Positions 6,111 through 13,503 of a stretch of DNA of 17,330 bases are shown one piece after another. How positions within the stretch are numbered: position 1 is the stretch's first letter; every line of letters begins with the position of its first letter. Source of the stretch: Candidatus Brocadiia bacterium (GTDB lineage Bacteria > Planctomycetota > MHYJ01 > JACQXL01). The stretch is from the NCBI GenBank assembly GCA_020062035.1, contig JAGUXD010000123.1, positions 1-17,330 on the forward strand, in the 5' to 3' direction. Position numbers and translations under genes: made by a program. Under the pieces are notes generated by a model. That model worked only from the letters and a program-made list of their open reading frames with translations, searched no databases and was not told the origin of the DNA.

Positions 6111-8234
6111 CTACTCTTCAGTAAAACCCCGTATTTTCTGGTTTAACTCGTCTCGGATTTTACGTTGTTTATCGGTTGCCTCGCGGATTGCCTGGTCTAA
6201 ATTCTCAAGCCGGGTTTCTATGTTGGTCAGCCGTTCTAAATATTCGGCTCTTTTCTCGCTTTCCCGCGGGTTATTTGGATGAAGGATTCCCATATTCTTG
6301 CGATATCGGTCCTGGTCCCGGGCTAATTTTTCGCTCTCTTTTCCCGCCTCGGTTATAATCCGCTCCTGTTCTGCAATCTCATTCATACATCTCATTATTT
6401 CTTCTAAAAACACCTTTGACTTTTTGGAGAGATAATCTTGCGTTAGATAAAATCTGATTTGGTCCATTGATTGGTTCTGAAGATAGATGTTAGATGAGAT
6501 TTCTTTTTGCTCTCTGACCTTAAACTCAATGGTTTTTCCAGCAGGGAGGTCGGTCTTAAAGCGATAATGTCCCGCGATTTCCTCATCAAATTTAACTGGC
6601 TCAATAAGCGTATAGTCACTGAAGCGAGGATGGTCTATATATAATGTAAAGCCCTTTGGGGTCTTATTGATACATTTATAGATATTTTCCCTGATATCAT
6701 ACTGTTTTAGGACCATAACACCATTGACAAAACTTGCCTTATGAACCGGTTTTGGTTCGCCTTTACTTGTGGTTTCTATGGAACAGCCGGCTTCTATGGC
6801 ATAATGAATAATTTCCTTCATTTGGGGCTGGAGTGGCTGACGAAATAGCCCCTCACCAACTGCGGTTGAGCCCTCAAAGATATTTACTGGTCCTGCTTCA
6901 AGTGTAAGTTTAGAGGAGTTGGTGAGATAGAATGCGTTCATCAGTTTTGGAGAAATAGAAGAGCGATGATAGAGGGTTTTGGAGCCGTCTATATTCTCGC
7001 TGACGATTGGGACCATAGCGGCTTGACGGCGCGAGACACTGATTGGTGCTTTTGATTCATAGGCAAATAATTCGCCTATCTGTGCACCGGTTGCAATTGC
7101 GCTAATGGACTGTGAGAGCATCTCTGACATCTTAATTGAAGGGGAAAGGGCCCCCGGAGCGAACATTAGACCTTCATCCATACTACAACTACGATTCTCC
7201 CCATCAGCAGAGACCCTTTTTTCTGCAGGTGCTCTTGGTTTCATCTTCCTTGCTCTCAGTTCGGGTTTATCTTTATAGTCTTCTAATTCTTTTTCTGCCG
7301 CGAATTTGCCCAAATCCACCAAACTACTTACTAATGGTATAAGAGAACCCAAATCAATAATTGGTCTGATAGGATAATAAGAGGTGTAGAGGTCCATCTT
7401 AAATGATATTGGATTACCGGCAACAAAAGAGACATCAATATTGTTCCAGTCCTCGTCGGTCGGGTTTTCCATTATCGCCCAGCCCTGAAGATACGGTTTT
7501 GCGTCCTCTGCTAAAATCAGGCGATACGAGGTCTTCCAGATAGGCATTTCTATAAGATAGCCAATCTTGATGTTACGTTCGCCTTTGCCTGTTGTCTGGA
7601 TTTTTATTTGCTTTCGGTCTGTATATTTGGAGTTTTTGTAAATATCCAGGATTCTCTGCAGGTCTTCCTGAATCCGCTCATCCAGAATTCTCATTGAACT
7701 GACATCCAGCAGATTAAATGGCTGTATGGCGCCGTCTTCCCTTAAAAGTACCACTTTGTATGAAGTAAGGACCGTATTATCCATCTTCTGATTGATTGGC
7801 TCAATGCCGAGGATAGAGCCGCAGGCGGTTTCTATGCCGACCTTAATTTCTACCTTGACTCCTTTGAGTTGCGTGATAAATTGAGTTAATGCCGCATCTT
7901 CTTGAACGCGAATCAGGATGTTTTCTAATTGCTTGTGGATTGGGTCTTTGGAATCGTAGCCGATAGAGGTGATTTTTCCGCCGTAGTCAATGGCAAATAG
8001 AGAGGTCAATAAATCCTGCATCTGGTCTGCCTTGAAATCAAGGGTGATTGTTGCATCATCTTTTACCCTGCCGATGCGTTCAAAATAGCCCATCCCGTGT
8101 TTATAAAGGACTACTTTCTTCACAGGCGGTGTTTTCTCCTTATCTTTTGAGGATTGTGCATTTACTGTCATGCTTGGGTGGGATGATGTAAATACAGCAG
8201 TTAACAGCATTGTCATTGCTATTTTCTTCAACAT
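6111..8234 (-). CDS. Exported DUF4139-type protein with C-terminal coiled coil
   Basis: 707 residues from the ATG at 8234, chosen because AGGAGGG (8240-8246 complement) sits at ideal distance and the protein then begins with a signal peptide (M-L-K-K, hydrophobic 6-16, probable cleavage near residue 26 after N-A). A start 12 codons upstream would spoil the signal. The N-terminal region has K-V-V-L-Y-K-H-G-M-G-Y-F-E (about 40-52). The central region has W-K-T-S-Y-R-L and L-Q-G-W-A-I-M-E-N, then M-D-L-Y, phrases I associate with DUF4139 proteins. The last ~90 residues are highly charged and heptad-like (I-A-E-Q-E-R, L-E-N-L-D-Q), a likely coiled coil. Biochemical role is unknown. It runs in the same direction as the lpt operon but is 94 bases from thiF, and its stop is 7 bases from the rimK stop. 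Confidence 0.8.
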   Translation of the reverse strand: MLKKIAMTMLLTAVFTSSHPSMTVNAQSSKDKEKTPPVKKVVLYKHGMGYFERIGRVKDDATITLDFKADQMQDLLTSLFAIDYGGKITSIGYDSKDPIHKQLENILIRVQEDAALTQFITQLKGVKVEIKVGIETACGSILGIEPINQKMDNTVLTSYKVVLLREDGAIQPFNLLDVSSMRILDERIQEDLQRILDIYKNSKYTDRKQIKIQTTGKGERNIKIGYLIEMPIWKTSYRLILAEDAKPYLQGWAIMENPTDEDWNNIDVSFVAGNPISFKMDLYTSYYPIRPIIDLGSLIPLVSSLVDLGKFAAEKELEDYKDKPELRARKMKPRAPAEKRVSADGENRSCSMDEGLMFAPGALSPSIKMSEMLSQSISAIATGAQIGELFAYESKAPISVSRRQAAMVPIVSENIDGSKTLYHRSSISPKLMNAFYLTNSSKLTLEAGPVNIFEGSTAVGEGLFRQPLQPQMKEIIHYAIEAGCSIETTSKGEPKPVHKASFVNGVMVLKQYDIRENIYKCINKTPKGFTLYIDHPRFSDYTLIEPVKFDEEIAGHYRFKTDLPAGKTIEFKVREQKEISSNIYLQNQSMDQIRFYLTQDYLSKKSKVFLEEIMRCMNEIAEQERIITEAGKESEKLARDQDRYRKNMGILHPNNPRESEKRAEYLERLTNIETRLENLDQAIREATDKQRKIRDELNQKIRGFTEE

Positions 8235-8275
8235 ATGTTCCCTCCTTTTTGTTTGGGGTTGAAAAGTCATTCTAT

Positions 8276-8306
8276 ATTATACTATATTAGATTAAGATAT
8301 TCCAAA
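8276..8306 (-). promoter_or_regulatory. Possible promoter of the DUF4139-type gene
   Basis: On the minus strand TATAAT (8281-8276) is a perfect -10 hexamer. TTGGAA (8306-8301) is a possible -35, but the 19-bp spacing is long. RNA would start about 35 bases before the ATG at 8234, leaving room for the strong ribosome site. The intergenic stretch is very AT-rich, so chance matches are likely. Confidence 0.35.
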
Positions 8307-8328
8307 AATTTGTGGATAAATATTATTT

Positions 8329-9126
8329 TTATCTGCATTCACTATCAAACGATTGGATATCCCTTATTGTTTTTATCGTGGCTTTGGCTGAACAGACCGG
8401 ACAGACATTATTTCTTTTTATTGCAATGTTTCTAAAGGTCATTTCTAAGGCATCAAAGACCAAAAGGCGGTTAGTAAGAAGTTCTCCAGCACCGATAATG
8501 AGTTTGATTACTTCTGTTGCCTGAACCAGTCCAATAATACCGGCAACAGTATTAAGAATCCCGGCTTGTTCACAGGTTGGTATGGTGTCTGGAGGTGGTG
8601 GCTCTGGAAAAACACAGCGATAACACGCTGTCTTATGCGGAAGAATACTCATCACCTGACCTGTATATCTTAAGACACCAGCGTGAATAAGGGGAATATT
8701 ATAAATAACACAGGCGTCATTTAATAAGAACTTGGTTGCAAAATTATCGCTACCATCAATAACCATATCGTAATCTCTGATGATATTTATATTCTGGATT
8801 TTGAGCCGTGCAGAAACGATATTCAGTTTCAGGTCTGGATTCAGTTGCTTTAAGTGTTTTTCTGCAGAGAGAATCTTGAGTTCGTCAATGTTAGAAGGGT
8901 TGTGCAATATCTGTCTTGGTAGATTTGACCTTTCCACAGTATCCGTATCAATCAAACCAATAGTGCCGATACCTGCTCTGGCAAGATAAGAAGCAGAAGG
9001 AGAGGAGAGACCTCCGGCACCGACAATAAACACCTTGGCTTGGCTGATTTTGTTTTGTCCACTCTCTCCAAAGTACGGTAGTTTAATATGCCGAGAGAAT
9101 TGCTCTGTATTTAGATTATGGTTCAT
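8329..9126 (-). CDS. MoeB/ThiF/HesA-family E1-like adenylyltransferase
   Basis: 265 residues. Proteins of this family adenylate the C-terminal Gly-Gly of a ubiquitin-like sulfur carrier (MoaD, ThiS or relatives) in the cytoplasm, for molybdopterin, thiamine, cysteine or thio-tRNA synthesis. Visible: nucleotide loop G36-A-G-G-L-S41 followed by D60-T-D62 and R71-Q, then K84, D124-G-S-D-N-F129, zinc pairs C168-Y-R-C171 and C242-P-V-C245, and the putative catalytic cysteine C185 in P-T-C-E-Q-A-G-I-L. The sixth residue of the loop is S where G is usual. No carrier gene or rhodanese domain is present, so the partner and pathway cannot be named. It starts 3 nt after the lptG stop with no clear Shine-Dalgarno, so it is the third gene of the lpt operon. 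Confidence 0.9.
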   Translation of the reverse strand: MNHNLNTEQFSRHIKLPYFGESGQNKISQAKVFIVGAGGLSSPSASYLARAGIGTIGLIDTDTVERSNLPRQILHNPSNIDELKILSAEKHLKQLNPDLKLNIVSARLKIQNINIIRDYDMVIDGSDNFATKFLLNDACVIYNIPLIHAGVLRYTGQVMSILPHKTACYRCVFPEPPPPDTIPTCEQAGILNTVAGIIGLVQATEVIKLIIGAGELLTNRLLVFDALEMTFRNIAIKRNNVCPVCSAKATIKTIRDIQSFDSECR

Positions 9127-9129
9127 TTT

Positions 9130-10248
9130 TCAGGTTCTAATTCGTTTAGATAATATTATACCAATAATTGTGAAAACAAGCAAGGGTAAAAAGACGCTCC
9201 AGAACGGCGCCACGAGTCCTTTATTACTAAGCGATTCTGAGAATGATTTAGTTATAAAGAATGCTAAACTGATAAGCAAACACAGACCAGCACCAACAAA
9301 GAAACCGTGAGATTTTTGGATAACCGCAAATGGTAAACCAATAAATATCAGGATTAGAATAATAAACGGAGCGGTTATCTTGGAATAATACTGCACCTGT
9401 AAAGAATAGTTCTGTGGTTGGGTTTGCGCTAACTCTTTGAGTTGAGATAATTTTAAGTAAGAAGAGGTTTCTTCTGTTCTTGCTATGGACCTGGGAGTAA
9501 GTTCAGAGACAAGCAAATATTCGTTATCGTGGAACACATAGGGCGATGATTTCCTGAAACCATTTTCATCATAAGAATATACCACTCCATCAGAAAGTAA
9601 CCAACCTTGATGGGATTCTTTACTTGACCATCTGGCTTTTGCTGCCACAATCTGATTGATAAAATTCCCTTCTTTATCATATTGGTTTATCCAGACATCT
9701 TTCATTTCCTGTCTGGCATAGATATATTTTTTTATAGTAAAAAAGTGTTCTTTTGTATTACGCATAAGGAAACGGTCCCAGCCTTCTGCTTTAAGTATTT
9801 TCTCGGTTAAAGTGATATCCTTGCTGATAGAAGGTATGATAACCTCGTCAGTAAAATACATCAATCCGATGAGTAGTAGTATTATTATAAAAACAGGCAG
9901 AATGGTTCTATGAAAACTTATTCCTGATGATAAGATTGCTACTAATTCCTTTGTATTTATCAATTTACTTGTTGTCATCATTACGGCAATGAGTGCCATT
10001 ACAGGAAGGAGTTTATTGATAATCAAAGGGATTCTTATTATATAGTAATACGGAATAAAGAAAAAGCCATTTTCCTGCCCTGCCTGAATAAAATCACTGA
10101 TGTCAGTAAAAAAATGGATGATAACATACAGTCCAGTTAAAGAAAATGCCGCAATCGCTAATATAAAAACAAATGTTTTAAGAACATAAAAGTCAAGTTT
10201 TCTTATGTAAGAAAAAGAATCCGAAAGCAATAATCTTCTGAAAAGCAT
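9130..10248 (-). CDS. lptG: LPS export ABC transporter permease LptG
   Basis: 372 residues of the YjgP/YjgQ permease family: about three N-terminal membrane segments (near 25-50, 70-90, 110-130), a periplasmic beta-jellyroll-like domain (about 135-270), and three C-terminal segments (about 290-370). The C-terminal entry Y-Y-S-K-I-T-A-P-F with I-G-L-P-F-A matches the LptG type. With LptF and the LptB ATPase (not in this window) it extracts LPS from the inner membrane and passes it to LptC/LptA. An E-L-V-A-I-L-S-S-G-I-S coupling-helix segment, which contacts LptB in known homologues, is present near residue 100. It begins 9 nt after the lptF stop with AGGA just upstream. Confidence 0.88.
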   Translation of the reverse strand: MLFRRLLLSDSFSYIRKLDFYVLKTFVFILAIAAFSLTGLYVIIHFFTDISDFIQAGQENGFFFIPYYYIIRIPLIINKLLPVMALIAVMMTTSKLINTKELVAILSSGISFHRTILPVFIIILLLIGLMYFTDEVIIPSISKDITLTEKILKAEGWDRFLMRNTKEHFFTIKKYIYARQEMKDVWINQYDKEGNFINQIVAAKARWSSKESHQGWLLSDGVVYSYDENGFRKSSPYVFHDNEYLLVSELTPRSIARTEETSSYLKLSQLKELAQTQPQNYSLQVQYYSKITAPFIILILIFIGLPFAVIQKSHGFFVGAGLCLLISLAFFITKSFSESLSNKGLVAPFWSVFLPLLVFTIIGIILSKRIRT

Positions 10249-10257
10249 AGAGTTATC

Positions 10258-11385
10258 CTAATTTCTCTTATAAAGTATAAAGTATAACAACCCCAGAGAT
10301 AACAAGCCGAAGATAATATTTGCAATCCAGACCGCGATAAATACAGGCAAAACATTGTGGACCCCTAAAAGATGACCGAGCATCATTAGAGGATAATAAC
10401 CAACAAATAGAAGAAGTATAGAAATTCCAATACCTGCTATCTTACTACCCTTACGGACTAAAATACCAAGCGGTATTCCGATAAATGCGAATATCAGAGG
10501 TGTCAGACATACTGAATATCGCTGATTCTTGTGCAAAATAATTTGTTTGGTTTTAGCAGGATTATTTTTATGCTGTTCAATCATTTCGTTTAATTGTCGT
10601 TCTGTTAAAGCAGATAAGTTTTTACGAGACGGCACAAACAAACTTGAAACGTCTATGGTGTGAACCAAACCGTCCGACTTTACTAAATGCGGGACATTTC
10701 GTTTTTTCCATTGTTTATTTATCAAGTGAGTAGTTCGCTTATCTTTTTCCCAGCGGGTGATATAAACCTTATTAAGGTGTAATGAAAAAATGGCATTTTC
10801 TTCGTCAATCTCAAATTTACCCTGTTTAGCAGAAAGTTCTTCTAATAACTCTTCTTTTGCCTGGTCAAACTTAACAACCCGGACCGAGTCAAAAACCCCC
10901 TTATTAGATGAGGTATAATAAATTTTACCCTGTGGAAGTTTTATTTCATCCCCACTGCCAGAGTCAGTAAATATCCGATTCTTAAATGCAGAAATAGCCA
11001 ACTGTCTGGTCTGCGAATGACAGAACGGTATTAAGTGTAGATTTATTAAAATCACGCTGATAGATAAAGCCATTGTTAGATAAAATATCGGTCTCATTAT
11101 CCGCATAATTGAGACACCGGATGATTTGATTGCCAGCAGTTCATTATCTTCGCTTAAACGACCAAAAACAAAGACACTGGAAAGCAAAACAGAGAGCGGG
11201 ATAATATAGACCAAGGAAATCGGAATGAAATAAGGTAGAACCTTCAGGATAAATTTTTCGTCCAATGCCAGATATTTCTGAAACTGGAAAAGGGGAAAGA
11301 TAAAAAGGATAATTACTAATAATATACCGCTAGTCAAAAGGAAGTTAACCACCCACTCACGAATAACATATCGTTGAAGAAGCAT
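10258..11385 (-). CDS. lptF: LPS export ABC transporter permease LptF
   Basis: 375 residues, the same six-segment plus periplasmic-domain plan as the next gene: membrane segments near 13-35, 50-75, 100-122, then a periplasmic domain (about 125-270), then 283-370. The cytoplasmic coupling segment E-L-L-A-I-K-S-S-G-V-S is typical of LptF/LptG. The C-terminal half begins N-Q-R-Y-S-V-C-L-T-P-L-I-F-A-F-I-G-I-P-L-G, like the R-x-x-L-P-L-A-x-x-x-F-A-L-L-G-V-P-L-G of LptF. It is the first gene of a minus-strand operon, lptF-lptG-thiF-like, and points away from the HTH-recA operon across a 152-base divergent region. The start codon has no strong Shine-Dalgarno; the call of F versus G is from motif style and gene order. 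Confidence 0.88.
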   Translation of the reverse strand: MLLQRYVIREWVVNFLLTSGILLVIILFIFPLFQFQKYLALDEKFILKVLPYFIPISLVYIIPLSVLLSSVFVFGRLSEDNELLAIKSSGVSIMRIMRPIFYLTMALSISVILINLHLIPFCHSQTRQLAISAFKNRIFTDSGSGDEIKLPQGKIYYTSSNKGVFDSVRVVKFDQAKEELLEELSAKQGKFEIDEENAIFSLHLNKVYITRWEKDKRTTHLINKQWKKRNVPHLVKSDGLVHTIDVSSLFVPSRKNLSALTERQLNEMIEQHKNNPAKTKQIILHKNQRYSVCLTPLIFAFIGIPLGILVRKGSKIAGIGISILLLFVGYYPLMMLGHLLGVHNVLPVFIAVWIANIIFGLLSLGLLYFILYKRN

Positions 11386-11460
11386 ATTATTATTGTATTA
11401 AAGAGGCGAACCAAATCACGCAAAATGAGATAAAATAAAAGCATTATTGGTTTGTTTTTC

Positions 11461-11489
11461 TTGACTCATTAAAGATATATTGATATTGT
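11461..11489 (+). promoter_or_regulatory. Promoter for the HTH-thpR-recA-alaS operon
   Basis: TTGACT (11461-11466), a 17-bp spacer, then TATTGT (11484-11489), 48 bases before the start codon at 11538. The -35 is near consensus and the -10 matches at four of six positions. No LexA-type box (CTGT-N8-ACAG or GAAC-N4-GTTC) is visible by eye in 11386-11537. Confidence 0.45.
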
Positions 11490-11537
11490 TTGGCCAGTGA
11501 TTAAGTGGTTGCTAATAATTAAAAGGAGGGAAATGTT

Positions 11538-11867
11538 ATGTCCACGACCTTGAAAGAAGTTGCGAAAGAAGTAAATATGCCTCTGGAATTAGTGCGTGAT
11601 ATTCTCACAGAGAAGACCGGTATTAAAGCAACCAGAGAACAGATTGATTTAGCATTCAAAACAGCCCGTAAGATGAACTATGATTTTAGGAAACTGAAAA
11701 TAGGCAAACGAATGAACTTACGCAAAGAAATCTTAACAGGGATAATTAGACAAATTAAATCCAGCCCAAAATGGAAGCGCAAGGAGATACTTGAATATCT
11801 GAAAAAATCCTGTGAGATGGTGGAGCGAGTTCATAAAAAGGCATTTGAAGAAGAATTTACCAATTGA
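11538..11867 (+). CDS. Small stand-alone LacI-type helix-turn-helix protein
   Basis: 109 residues. Residues 3-50 (T-L-K-E-V-A-K-E-V-N-M-P, then L-V-R-D-I-L, then A-R-K-M-N-Y-D) follow the pattern of the LacI-family DNA-binding head (T-I-K-D-V-A-x-x-A-G-V-S, T-V-S-R-V-L-N, A-x-E-L-G-Y). The remaining ~60 residues are basic and helical, and there is no room for the usual 270-residue sugar-binding domain. It is therefore a DNA-binding protein without a classical effector domain, possibly dimerising through its C-terminal helices. AAGGAGGG lies 7 nt upstream of the ATG. It heads the gene string thpR-recA-alaS, overlapping into thpR territory, so it may regulate that operon or itself; this is inference. 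The LacI similarity is clear by pattern but unverified. Confidence 0.75.
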   Translation: MSTTLKEVAKEVNMPLELVRDILTEKTGIKATREQIDLAFKTARKMNYDFRKLKIGKRMNLRKEILTGIIRQIKSSPKWKRKEILEYLKKSCEMVERVHKKAFEEEFTN

Positions 11868-11881
11868 AAGATGTGTTGGAT

Positions 11882-12436
11882 ATGCGTCTGTTTGTGGCTA
11901 TCACTATTGATGAGGAGATAAAACAAAATATCCTCCTTATACAACAGGCAATTCAGAAATTCCAACCAGATATTAAATTAGTGCAAGAGGAAAATATCCA
12001 TCTAACATTGAGATTCCTGGGCGAGACTCCTGAAGAAAAACTTAAATCTATTGAAAAGGTTCTTTGTTCTGTTCAGGAATATCCATCTTTTGAGATGGTA
12101 ATCAGGAAATTGGGGGCTTTTCCTTCTCTCAAAAACCCACGCGTTGTCTGGGTCGGTTGTGAAAATGCTTCAGAAAACATAGAAAAAATATACCTATCTA
12201 TAGAAAATGAGTTAAGGAAATTACAATTCCCTTCAGAAGAGCGAGCGCATCTATCACATATTACATTAGGAAGAAATAAATCAAGGGGTTATAATTCTCT
12301 GAATGAACTTGCAGAAAAATATACTGATAAGATATTAGGAAAACAGGTTGTTAAAAAGATAACCTTATTCCAGAGTAATCTTACTCCAAGAGGGCCGATT
12401 TATACAAATATTCGTGATTTTAATTTGAGAGGATGA
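11882..12436 (+). CDS. thpR: RNA 2',3'-cyclic phosphodiesterase / 2'-5' RNA ligase
   Basis: 184 residues from ATG 11882, which gives the canonical start M-R-L-F-V-A-I. An in-frame TTG at 11864, overlapping the previous stop, would add six atypical residues. The two signature H-x-T/S motifs of the 2H phosphoesterase fold are H-L-T-L-R-F-L-G (about residues 40-47) and H-I-T-L-G-R (about 125-130). Members open 2',3'-cyclic phosphates on RNA and ligate tRNA halves in vitro; the cellular role is not settled. It follows the HTH gene by 14 nt and precedes recA by 34 nt, probably within one transcript. A TATAAT at 12443-12448 between thpR and recA lacks a partner -35 at good spacing. Confidence 0.9.
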   Translation: MRLFVAITIDEEIKQNILLIQQAIQKFQPDIKLVQEENIHLTLRFLGETPEEKLKSIEKVLCSVQEYPSFEMVIRKLGAFPSLKNPRVVWVGCENASENIEKIYLSIENELRKLQFPSEERAHLSHITLGRNKSRGYNSLNELAEKYTDKILGKQVVKKITLFQSNLTPRGPIYTNIRDFNLRG

Positions 12437-12470
12437 TATACTTATAATTAACCACAAGGGAGGATATAAA

Positions 12471-13502
12471 ATGCCAGAGACAACCACTAAAAAAACCGAG
12501 CCAAAAGAAGATAACAAGAAGTTAGAAGCCCTTCAACAGGCAATTACCCAGATAGAAAAGAATTTTGGTAAGGGTGCGATAATGCGATTAGGTGCGGCTA
12601 CCAGAGCCGATATTCCCTGTATCCCAACCGGTGCCTTGAGTTTAGATATTGCCTTAGGTGGTCGGGGCGTTCCAAGAGGTAGAATTATAGAGGTTTTTGG
12701 TCCCGAGGCATCAGGTAAAACAACACTATGTCTTCATATTGTTGCCAATGCGCAAAAAACTGGTGGAACCGCCGCTTTTATAGATGTGGAACACGCCCTT
12801 GACCCAACCTATGCACAGAATATCGGCGTGAATATGGAATCGCTTCTTATCTCGCAACCTGATAGCGGTGAACAGGCATTAGAGACTACAGAAACACTGG
12901 TAAGAAGTAACGCGGTTGATGTAGTTGTCCTTGATTCGGTTGCTGCGCTTGTTCCTAAAACAGAATTAGAAGGAGATATGGGAGAACCACAAATGGGCTT
13001 ACAGGCAAGATTGATGTCTCAAGCCCTTAGAAAACTTACCGCTGCTATCAGTAAAAGCCAGACCTGTGTTTTGATGGTGAACCAGATGAGAGAAAAAATA
13101 GGTATCTCGTGGGGCAATCCAGAAACCACTCCCGGTGGAAAGGCATTAAAATTTTATTCTTCTGTTAGATTGGATATCAGGAAAATAGGGACACTTAAAA
13201 ATACTAACGAAGAAGTAATTGGTACCCATGTTAAGGTAAGTGTTGTGAAGAATAAAGTCGCACCGCCTTTTAAGAAGGCAGAGTTTGATTTACTTCATGC
13301 ATCAGGAATCTCCAGAGAAGGTGATTTGATTGACCTGGGCGAACATATCGACGTCATCACAAGAAGCGGGACCTGGCTTGATTACCAGAAGACCAGATTG
13401 GGTCAGGGCAGAGATAAAGCAAAAGAATTCCTCAAGGAAAATCCTAAAATATATGCGGAAATAGAACAGGCGATTAGGAAACACTATGGATTAATAAGTT
13501 AA
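12471..13502 (+). CDS. recA: Recombinase RecA
   Basis: 343 residues. RecA forms ATP-dependent filaments on single-stranded DNA, driving strand exchange and SOS derepression. A charged N-terminal extension (1-17) leads into the polymerisation helix, then [10 protein letters not shown] (32-41), Walker A G78-P-E-A-S-G-K-T85, the [10 protein letters not shown] signature (103-112), Walker B V-V-V-L-D-S (151-156), and loop L2 with N-Q-M-R-E-K-I-G (204-211) and G-N-P-E-T-T-P-G-G (215-223). The C-terminus ends R-K-H-Y-G-L-I-S and lacks the acidic tail known from E. coli RecA, which restrains activity there. GGGAGG (12458-12463) lies 7 nt ahead of the ATG. The stop is 1 nt from the alaS start. No SOS box is seen upstream and no recX follows. 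Confidence 0.98.
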   Translation: MPETTTKKTEPKEDNKKLEALQQAITQIEKNFGKGAIMRLGAATRADIPCIPTGALSLDIALGGRGVPRGRIIEVFGPEASGKTTLCLHIVANAQKTGGTAAFIDVEHALDPTYAQNIGVNMESLLISQPDSGEQALETTETLVRSNAVDVVVLDSVAALVPKTELEGDMGEPQMGLQARLMSQALRKLTAAISKSQTCVLMVNQMREKIGISWGNPETTPGGKALKFYSSVRLDIRKIGTLKNTNEEVIGTHVKVSVVKNKVAPPFKKAEFDLLHASGISREGDLIDLGEHIDVITRSGTWLDYQKTRLGQGRDKAKEFLKENPKIYAEIEQAIRKHYGLIS

Positions 13503-13503
13503 G

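Noticed and set aside
8235..8270. Upstream ATG for the DUF4139-type gene
   Set aside because: The strong AGGAGGG site lies inside this stretch and serves the ATG at 8234, which also yields a clean signal peptide.
11386..11450. Minus-strand promoter for lptF (TTGCGT-N17-TAATAC)
   Set aside because: The -10 match is poor and alternatives such as TACAAT have bad spacing; a promoter must be here but I cannot place it.
11864..11881. TTG start for thpR overlapping the HTH stop
   Set aside because: ATG 11882 gives the typical M-R-L-F-V-A-I beginning; neither start has a strong ribosome site, so the TTG is possible but less likely.
12437..12470. Separate recA promoter at TATAAT 12443-12448
   Set aside because: No acceptable -35 at 16-18 bp; the sequence is simply AT-rich.
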